Positions 7,411 to 11,965 of a stretch of DNA of 11,965 nucleotides are shown piece after piece. The stretch covers positions 1 to 11,965 of the forward strand of contig ONNU01000029.1 of assembly GCA_900319255.1 (NCBI GenBank), written 5' to 3'. The translations under genes and the position numbers were made by a program. The notes under the pieces are model-generated. The model searched no databases and was not told the origin of the DNA. It saw only the letters and a list, made by a program, of their open reading frames with translations. Source of the DNA: an uncultured Eubacteriales bacterium (GTDB lineage Bacteria; Bacillota; Clostridia; Oscillospirales; Acutalibacteraceae). Numbering within the stretch: position 1 is the first letter of the stretch; each line of letters begins with the position of its first letter.

Positions 7411-7431
7411 GTTTATAGATAATAGTTTATA
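7411..7431. repeat. Period-7 repeat GTTTATA-GATAATA-GTTTATA
   Basis: Three heptamers stand in phase; the first and third are identical and the middle one is decayed. The repeat starts where the third repeat remnant ends. Confidence 0.5.
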
Positions 7432-7433
7432 GA

Positions 7434-7467
7434 GGCAGAGTATAGCTCAAAGCTAAGAGATTCTGCC
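7434..7467. other. Two-part stem-loop upstream of mntP
   Basis: The outer arms GGCAGA (7434-7439) and TCTGCC (7462-7467) enclose an inner stem TAGCT-CAA-AGCTA (7443-7455), with an internal loop between them. It lies 61 bases before the mntP start and could affect mntP mRNA. It does not match the Mn-sensing yybP-ykoY riboswitch as I know it. Confidence 0.35.
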
Positions 7468-7477
7468 GGTGCCATAT

Positions 7478-7491
7478 TTTACAATTTACAA
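7478..7491. repeat. Heptamer tandem repeat TTTACAA x2
   Basis: Two perfect copies of TTTACAA lie just upstream of mntP, followed by the decayed unit TTTTCCA. Confidence 0.6.
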
Positions 7492-7512
7492 TTTTCCATT
7501 TTTATAGCCTAT

Positions 7513-7517
7513 GGAGG
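7513..7517 (+). promoter_or_regulatory. Ribosome binding site that favours a TTG start for mntP
   Basis: GGAGG lies 11 bases before an in-frame TTG at 7529. The earlier in-frame ATG (7511) and GTG (7517) overlap this site and have no ribosome site of their own. Confidence 0.5.
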
Positions 7518-7528
7518 TGTTTGCGAAA

Positions 7529-8089
7529 TTGAATTATTTTACTGTTTCTCTTATCGGGGCTGCTGTGGCTCAGGATGCTTTTGCGGCGGCGGCGCTTTAC
7601 GGGTCGTTTGACCGTACAAGAAAGCTTCGGCTTGCCGCTGTGACTGCCGGGTGCTTTTCGGTATTTCAGATGTTCATGCCGCTGCTGGGGTGGTCTATCG
7701 GCAGGGTAGGGGCTGAGGCTGTCGGCGGGATAGAAAATGTCCTCGCCTTCGGGATCCTCTCTTTTCTCGGGATAAAAATGATGCTCGACAGCAGAAAGCC
7801 TATGGGCATAAACAGCTCTGCTTTCAGCCTGCGCGCCCTGCTGCTTATCGCCCTTGCCACCAGCATTGACGCCCTTACAACAGGCATCACCCTCCCCGCT
7901 GCCACAGGTGCAAAAAGTACCGCTGAGATAATTACAGCGGTACTGATGATCGGTTTTATTACCTTCTGCATTTCCTTTGCGGGCTATCTGCTCGGGATGA
8001 AGCTGAGCAGGCTGCAGCCCTCAGCGGCGCGCCTCATCGGAGGAGCTGTGCTTGTATGCATCGGGATAAAAACATTGCTGTTCTCCTGA
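7529..8089 (+). CDS. mntP: Manganese efflux pump MntP family protein
   Basis: MntP-family proteins are small inner-membrane transporters that export Mn2+. From the TTG start the product is 186 residues, the usual size. Six hydrophobic segments fit about 2-22, 29-54, 65-85, 102-122, 131-154 and 163-182. The two family repeats are visible as QDAFAAA (D16) and ATSIDALTTG (D114), with aspartates in the first and fourth helices, where MntP carries conserved metal-path residues. The start is a judgement: an ATG at 7511 would add six residues but leaves GGAGG inside the gene, whereas TTG 7529 is preceded by it and puts the first Asp at position 16 as in E. coli MntP. It is the only plus-strand gene, divergent from miaB and convergent with degV. 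No Mn riboswitch was recognised upstream, and the substrate is inferred from family. Confidence 0.85.
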   Translation: MNYFTVSLIGAAVAQDAFAAAALYGSFDRTRKLRLAAVTAGCFSVFQMFMPLLGWSIGRVGAEAVGGIENVLAFGILSFLGIKMMLDSRKPMGINSSAFSLRALLLIALATSIDALTTGITLPAATGAKSTAEIITAVLMIGFITFCISFAGYLLGMKLSRLQPSAARLIGGAVLVCIGIKTLLFS

Positions 8090-8095
8090 GCTGTA

Positions 8096-8971
8096 TCATA
8101 CTGATCTCTTTGCGCAGGCAATAGCAAGCGATCCCGGACCGATATGACAGCCTATGCTCAGTGAAAGCGGAGCTGAATGTATCTCAAAATCGGGGAAGGC
8201 TTCCTTTACATCGCTGATCCATGTTTCGATCTCAAAAAGCTTCATATCGGAATATGCAACATGAAGCGTCATTTTACCGCTTTTTACAAGCTCCGGGAAG
8301 CGCTGCTCAAAATCATTTTTCATGGCTTCGATCATGGTTTTCTTGGCGCTTTTTGTTCCTCTGGATTTTGCAAAAGCGTCAAGCTTCGCTCCCTGTATCT
8401 GCAAAACGGGCTTGAGGTTCATGACATTTGCGATAAGAGCGCCTGCCGCTGTAACTCTGCCGCCTCTTTTGAGATAGGTGAGCTTATTGACCATGATATA
8501 TATGCTGGATTGTGAAGCATCCTCTTCAAGTATCCTGAGTATCTCCTTGCCCTCTTTTCCTGCCTTTGCCATATCCATTGCATCTATCACCGACTGATAC
8601 TGAGTCACGGAGATTCGTCTGTTATCCGGAACAAAAACACGTCCCTGAAAATCTGACTGCGCAAGAAGTGTTGCGGTCTGGCAGGAGCTTGAAAGACCTG
8701 ACGACATGGGGATATACACCAGCTCGTCATATTCTTCAAGAATATCTCTCCAGAACTGTGTAAGCTCTCCGGGAGAGGGCTGTGTGGTGGACACCTGAGT
8801 CTTGCTGTCTGCAAGTATCTTATAGAAGTCTTTATAATATATATCAACACCCTCGGTATAATCGGTGCCGTTGACATTGAATTTCATGGGGAGCAGAAAA
8901 ATCCCCAGCTGCTCTGCTTCCTCGGCGGTAATACCGCTGTTGGTATCAGTTGCGATCGCTGTTTTTTTCAT
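8096..8971 (-). CDS. DegV family fatty-acid-binding protein
   Basis: DegV (FakB-type) proteins bind one fatty acid; in Firmicutes some present it to the kinase FakA for phosphorylation and entry into phospholipid synthesis. The 291-residue product is full length. The first strand motif is ATDTNSGI at 7-14, the carboxylate-contacting loop STTQPSP is at 61-67, SSGLSSSCQTA at 90-100, LKRGGRVT at 167-174, and the C-terminal IGCHIGPGSLAIA at 273-285. The ATG follows GGAGG with a short spacer. It lies 84 bases downstream of pyrF in the same direction and may be read from that operon. No fakA partner is in view, so the role in fatty acid activation is inferred from family only. Its stop lies 6 bases from that of mntP. 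Confidence 0.93.
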   Translation of the reverse strand: MKKTAIATDTNSGITAEEAEQLGIFLLPMKFNVNGTDYTEGVDIYYKDFYKILADSKTQVSTTQPSPGELTQFWRDILEEYDELVYIPMSSGLSSSCQTATLLAQSDFQGRVFVPDNRRISVTQYQSVIDAMDMAKAGKEGKEILRILEEDASQSSIYIMVNKLTYLKRGGRVTAAGALIANVMNLKPVLQIQGAKLDAFAKSRGTKSAKKTMIEAMKNDFEQRFPELVKSGKMTLHVAYSDMKLFEIETWISDVKEAFPDFEIHSAPLSLSIGCHIGPGSLAIACAKRSV

Positions 8972-8987
8972 AATTCCTCCGTTTTTT

Positions 8988-9011
8988 ACATCTCCGGATA
9001 TCTCCGGATGT
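8988..9011. other. Stem-loop with repeated ATCCGGAGAT before degV
   Basis: On the minus strand ATCCGGAGAT occurs twice in succession. The same bases fold as ACAT plus CCGG pairing with CCGG plus ATGT, with a 6-base loop and a 2-base bulge. It ends 7 bases upstream of the degV ribosome site and is followed by A residues on the minus strand, so it is not a terminator for pyrF. It may modulate degV translation or be an operator-like direct repeat; both are inference. Confidence 0.35.
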
Positions 9012-9055
9012 CCTGAGCTGACGCTTCATTTTTCAAGCTGCGCGCATGATTTTCT

Positions 9056-9985
9056 TTATCTTATCTCTCCGATATAGGAAACTATCTCATCTCTCATGCG
9101 GACAGCTTCTCTTCTTGCTGCTGCGGCATAATCCTTTTCTTCGCAGCCCTCTTTCTGCCATGCGCACATTATTCCTCTTGATGAATTGATAACTGCGCCG
9201 ATGCCGTTTTCATCAAATGCCGGCGCTACATCCTTTGCGCCGCCGCCCTGTGCGCCGTAGCCGGGTACAAGGAAGAAGGTATGCGGAAGAGCCTTTCTCA
9301 GCTCCCCCAGCTGCTCGGGATAGGTAGCGCCAACAACTGCGCCTACGCCTGAATAGCCGCTTTCGCCCATAACATCGCTGCCCCATGCCTCACACATATT
9401 GCCCATTGTTCTGTAGACAGTGCTGCCGTCGTCAAGAACTCTGTCCTGAAGCTCTCCTGACGAGGGGTTCGAGGTCTTTACAAGCACGAATATACCCTTA
9501 TCGTCATTCTTGCAGATCTCAAGCAGAGGCTTAATTCCGTCTGTGCCAAGATAGCCGTTGACGGTCACAGCATCTGCGCCGAAGGGAGTAAAGCTTTCGC
9601 CCTCCACCTCAGTGGTTCCGATATGAGCCTTTGCATAAGCCTGCATTGTTGTGCCGATATCATTTCTTTTTGCGTCGGTGATAACGAACATACCCTTTTC
9701 TCTTGCGTAAGCGATGGTTTTCTCCAGGGTGCGCACACCGTACCAGCCGTACATCTCATAATATGCAGCCTGAGGCTTTACTGCGGGGACGATATCGCAA
9801 AGAGCGTCGACAAGTCCCTTATTGAACTCATAAAGCGCCTCAGCCGCTCCTTCAAGATTCTTGCCGTATTTTGCAAAAGCCGCTTCCTTGATATATGAAG
9901 GGATATAATCAAGCTTGGGATCAAGTCCGGCAACTGTGGGGTTCTGCTTTTCTTTTATATTTTTTATAAGTCTGTCAAATGACAT
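9056..9985 (-). CDS. pyrF: Orotidine-5'-phosphate decarboxylase (PyrF, type 2)
   Basis: PyrF decarboxylates OMP to UMP, the last step of de novo pyrimidine synthesis, in the cytoplasm. The 309-residue length fits the longer type 2 subfamily rather than the roughly 230-residue type 1. The substrate-binding LDPK is at 21-24, and the catalytic D-x-K-x-x-D-I array is D104-A-K106-R-N-D109-I110, followed by GTT. VKTSNPSSGELQD and PGYGAQGGG are the phosphate-side loops typical of this subfamily. The ATG is preceded by AAGGAGAG, which touches the pyrC stop codon 12 bases upstream, so translation is probably coupled to pyrC. Confidence 0.96.
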   Translation of the reverse strand: MSFDRLIKNIKEKQNPTVAGLDPKLDYIPSYIKEAAFAKYGKNLEGAAEALYEFNKGLVDALCDIVPAVKPQAAYYEMYGWYGVRTLEKTIAYAREKGMFVITDAKRNDIGTTMQAYAKAHIGTTEVEGESFTPFGADAVTVNGYLGTDGIKPLLEICKNDDKGIFVLVKTSNPSSGELQDRVLDDGSTVYRTMGNMCEAWGSDVMGESGYSGVGAVVGATYPEQLGELRKALPHTFFLVPGYGAQGGGAKDVAPAFDENGIGAVINSSRGIMCAWQKEGCEEKDYAAAARREAVRMRDEIVSYIGEIR

Positions 9986-9997
9986 CTTTATCTCTCC

Positions 9998-11260
9998 TTA
10001 TACATCCTTGAATACTATTTTTCCGCCGCAGATAGTAAGCTTTACCTTTGCAGCAAGGGTCTGTCCCTTAAAGGGGGTATTCCTTGATTTGCCGTGAAGC
10101 TTTTTCGGGTCTACCGTCCAGTCCTGGATCCTGTAAAGGAACAGGTCTGCCGGCGCGCCGATATACATTGTTCCTGCGTCGATACCTAAAATTGATGCGG
10201 GGTTGCAGGACATCTTGCGGATAAGGTCGGTCTCGCTCATTACGCCGCCCTTTACAAGCGCTGTATATGCGGCTGCAAAGGAGGTCTCCATGCCGATAAC
10301 GCCATTGGGCGCATTTTCAAAATCCTGCTTTTCCTGCGGTGTATGGGGAGCGTGGTCAGTAGCGATGGCATCAATAGTGCCGTCTCTCAGACCCTCCATC
10401 ATCGCTCTTACATCATCATCCGTTCTCAGCGGAGGATTCATGCGGAAGTCTGCATCTCTGTTCAGAAGCTCCTCCTCTGTGAACATCAGGTAATGGGGAG
10501 CTGTTTCAGCAGTTACCTTGATGCCGCGCTTTTTGAAATCACGGATCATTTCCATGGAAGTTCTGGTGCTCACATGGCAGATATGTATGGGAAGGTCATA
10601 GGATGCAGCAAGCGCAAGCTCTCTTGCTGTGCCTGCGTCCTCTGCGGCTGCGGGCATTCCCTTTACGCCTAATTTCTCGGATACTGCACCCTCGTTTACC
10701 TTGCCGCCTGCAAGATAGGGATCCTCACAGTGGGCTGTTACCGGGATGCCAAGCTCGGCTGCCTTTTTCATTGCGGCTGCAAGGATAGCGGTATCCAGCA
10801 CCGGCTTGCCGTCATCTGAAAGCGCGTCGATGCCTGCTTCATACAAAGCGTCGATATTGGTAGCCTCATGTCCCTCAAGTCCCTTTGTGACTGCGCCGGT
10901 CACATACACATGAGCATCGGCAGCCTTTGCCTTTTCCTTGATATAGCGTACTGTTTCCGCTGTGTCTACCGCAGGAACGGTATTGGGCATCGCAAGAAGG
11001 CTTGTTACTCCTCCCGCAGCAGCTGCGGCGCAGCCGGAAAGGATATCCTCCTTTTCCGTCTGTCCGGGATCTCTCAGGTGTACATGAAGATCTACAAGTC
11101 CGGGAGCTGCTCTGAGACCTGCGCCGTTGATTATCTCCACATTGCCCTCTGCAGATTCGGGGTCGGCAAATACGCCGTTCTTTATAAATATATCTCCGGG
11201 ACCGTTTGTATTATTGACGGGATCTATAATGTGAACATTCTTGATAAGTATATCTGACAT
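9998..11260 (-). CDS. pyrC: Dihydroorotase (PyrC, class I)
   Basis: PyrC cyclises carbamoyl aspartate to dihydroorotate, step three of UMP synthesis. The 420-residue product is of the long class I type seen in Firmicutes. Zinc-site residues are visible as H59 and H61 in DLHVHLRDPG, the SDDGKP segment at 148-153, H177 in TAHCEDP, H229 in ICHVST and D302-H303 in ATDHAPH. MNPPLR at 274-279 and NTPFKG at 394-399 are also typical. The ATG lies 5 bases after GGAGG, which itself directly follows the stop of the upstream unknown gene. Gaps to both neighbours are 12 bases, so the three genes very likely share one mRNA. No other pyrimidine gene is in view. Confidence 0.96.
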   Translation of the reverse strand: MSDILIKNVHIIDPVNNTNGPGDIFIKNGVFADPESAEGNVEIINGAGLRAAPGLVDLHVHLRDPGQTEKEDILSGCAAAAAGGVTSLLAMPNTVPAVDTAETVRYIKEKAKAADAHVYVTGAVTKGLEGHEATNIDALYEAGIDALSDDGKPVLDTAILAAAMKKAAELGIPVTAHCEDPYLAGGKVNEGAVSEKLGVKGMPAAAEDAGTARELALAASYDLPIHICHVSTRTSMEMIRDFKKRGIKVTAETAPHYLMFTEEELLNRDADFRMNPPLRTDDDVRAMMEGLRDGTIDAIATDHAPHTPQEKQDFENAPNGVIGMETSFAAAYTALVKGGVMSETDLIRKMSCNPASILGIDAGTMYIGAPADLFLYRIQDWTVDPKKLHGKSRNTPFKGQTLAAKVKLTICGGKIVFKDV

Positions 11261-11272
11261 AATAACCTCCGA

Positions 11273-11965
11273 TCATTCCTCTCCATCCGGAGTAGTGAAT
11301 ATTTTTCCTAATGACTTTTTGAGCTTGGAGCCGAGTGAATCGTTTGATTTCGGTTCAAGATCCTTCAGCGGTATCTCTCCGGAACCGGGAGCAAATGGAT
11401 CAAGGGTATTATCCTCTCCGTCCTCACTATAGAATTCTATCTCTGTCTCGCGCTTTTTTCCATGATGCTTTTTGTTTTTCTTCGGCTTTGCAGGCTTTTC
11501 CTGCGGCTGCGCTGCCGGTTCTGCGGGAGGAGCTGCAGGCGGGTCTGCCGGCGGCTCAGGGGGTGTTTCCGGCTCTGCTTCCGGCTTTTCCTTCTGCTGC
11601 GCATCCGGTGCAGGAGCGCTGTCATACTGTATCAGCGGTTCCGGCTCAGCCTGTACCTTGCCGCTGAGTATCGCCTCAAACTTCTTATTGTATTCATCCG
11701 CATTAACGCTTTCAAGCGCAGGTATCACCGTCAGTATTCCTTCCTTAGGTATGATCGGCTGCGCAAAATATGTATCCGGTGTCTCAAATACAATGCCTGA
11801 ATCACGCTCGAATATAAATGGCGGTTCCTCCGGCTCGGGGACTGCCTCAACAGGTGTCTCGACCTTCTCCGGCTCGGGCTTTACCTCTACAGGTGTCTCA
11901 ACCTTTTCAGGCTCGGGCTTTACCTCAACAGGTGTCTCGGCCTTTTCAGGCTCGGGCTTTACCTC
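11273..11965 (-). CDS. Pro/Glu-rich protein of unknown function (5' end outside window)
   Basis: The frame is open to the window edge, so the start is missing; 230 residues are visible. I do not recognise the family. It begins with 13-residue Pro/Glu/Val repeats, passes through a short ordered-looking stretch (about residues 50-105, including FIFERDSGIVFETP and NADEYNKKFEAIL), then another Pro/Ala/Glu-rich region, a basic cluster KPKKNKKHHGKKR, an acidic stretch, and a C-terminal LGSKLKKSLGKIF that could form a basic amphipathic helix. No signal peptide, membrane segment or catalytic motif is visible. A GTG at 11728 could be read as a start, but the upstream repeat continues in the same frame with the same codon pattern, so the longer reading is preferred. 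Its stop is 12 bases from pyrC, implying co-transcription. A scaffold or envelope-associated protein is possible but unproven. Confidence 0.7.
   Translation of the reverse strand, partial: EVKPEPEKAETPVEVKPEPEKVETPVEVKPEPEKVETPVEAVPEPEEPPFIFERDSGIVFETPDTYFAQPIIPKEGILTVIPALESVNADEYNKKFEAILSGKVQAEPEPLIQYDSAPAPDAQQKEKPEAEPETPPEPPADPPAAPPAEPAAQPQEKPAKPKKNKKHHGKKRETEIEFYSEDGEDNTLDPFAPGSGEIPLKDLEPKSNDSLGSKLKKSLGKIFTTPDGEE
11849..11965 (-). repeat. 39-base in-frame tandem repeat, three units and more beyond the edge
   Basis: Three 39-base units (11965-11927, 11926-11888, 11887-11849) encode 13 residues each, EVKPEPEKxETPV with x being A or V. They differ at only a few, mostly silent, bases. A decayed fourth unit (EAVPEPE) follows. 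The array runs off the right edge, so the total copy number is unknown. Confidence 0.85.

Larger units (their letters stand above)
6934..7528. other. 595-base divergent intergenic region between miaB and mntP
   Basis: No gene is supported here. From left to right it contains the miaB leader (with a GGAGG/CCTCC pairing at 6980-7000), a possible miaB promoter near 7057-7088, two tandem copies of a roughly 150-base repeat plus a remnant (7080-7410), a period-7 repeat (7411-7431), a two-part hairpin (7434-7467) and a second heptamer repeat (7478-7491). Open frames crossing the repeats on both strands are not conserved in phase between copies (offsets of 152, 154 and 155 bases), which argues against coding. 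Confidence 0.7.

Noticed and set aside
7167..7418. Plus-strand open frame of 83 codons through repeat copy 2
   Set aside because: It has no ribosome site, an Arg-rich composition caused by GC-rich repeat sequence, and copy 1 does not preserve the frame.
11462..11800. Plus-strand Arg/Cys-rich open frame opposite the unknown gene
   Set aside because: It is a shadow of the Pro/Glu-rich minus-strand gene; the composition is an artefact.

Overview
The window looks like ordinary chromosomal core sequence from a low-to-mid GC Firmicute of the class Clostridia, most likely a Ruminococcus-type organism (Oscillospiraceae). This is inferred from strong AGGAGG-type ribosome sites, frequent ATA isoleucine codons, YlbF/RicA-like and DegV proteins, an endonuclease-type MutL, and the miaB-ricA-mutS-mutL gene order known from Bacillus. 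No phage genes, transposase, CRISPR array, tRNA or rRNA were recognised.

Left block (79-6933, all minus strand, read right to left): miaB (tRNA ms2i6A methylthiotransferase), a YlbF/YmcA (RicA)-like protein with a four-cysteine tail, mutS and mutL. The first two belong to tRNA modification and to the Ric Fe-S protein family. The last two form a complete methyl-independent mismatch-repair pair: MutS carries a clamp-binding-like peptide, and MutL carries the metal-binding endonuclease motif.

Middle (6934-7528): a 595-base non-coding stretch between the divergent miaB and mntP genes. It holds two tandem copies of a roughly 150-base GC-rich repeat, the start of a third copy, a possible hairpin and short period-7 repeats. 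This is the least explained part of the window.

Right block: mntP (plus strand, six-helix manganese exporter family) ends 6 bases from the stop of degV (minus). A minus-strand cluster of an incomplete Pro/Glu-rich unknown gene, pyrC and pyrF then runs in from the right edge. The two gaps in that cluster are 12 bases each and the ribosome sites sit against the preceding stop codons, so coupled translation is likely. pyrC and pyrF catalyse the third and last steps of UMP synthesis; degV follows pyrF after 84 bases.

No undescribed multi-gene system was found. The items most worth a second look are the tandem intergenic repeat with its conserved promoter-like block, the recurring period-7 micro-repeats in non-coding gaps, and the cysteine-rich RicA-like tail.
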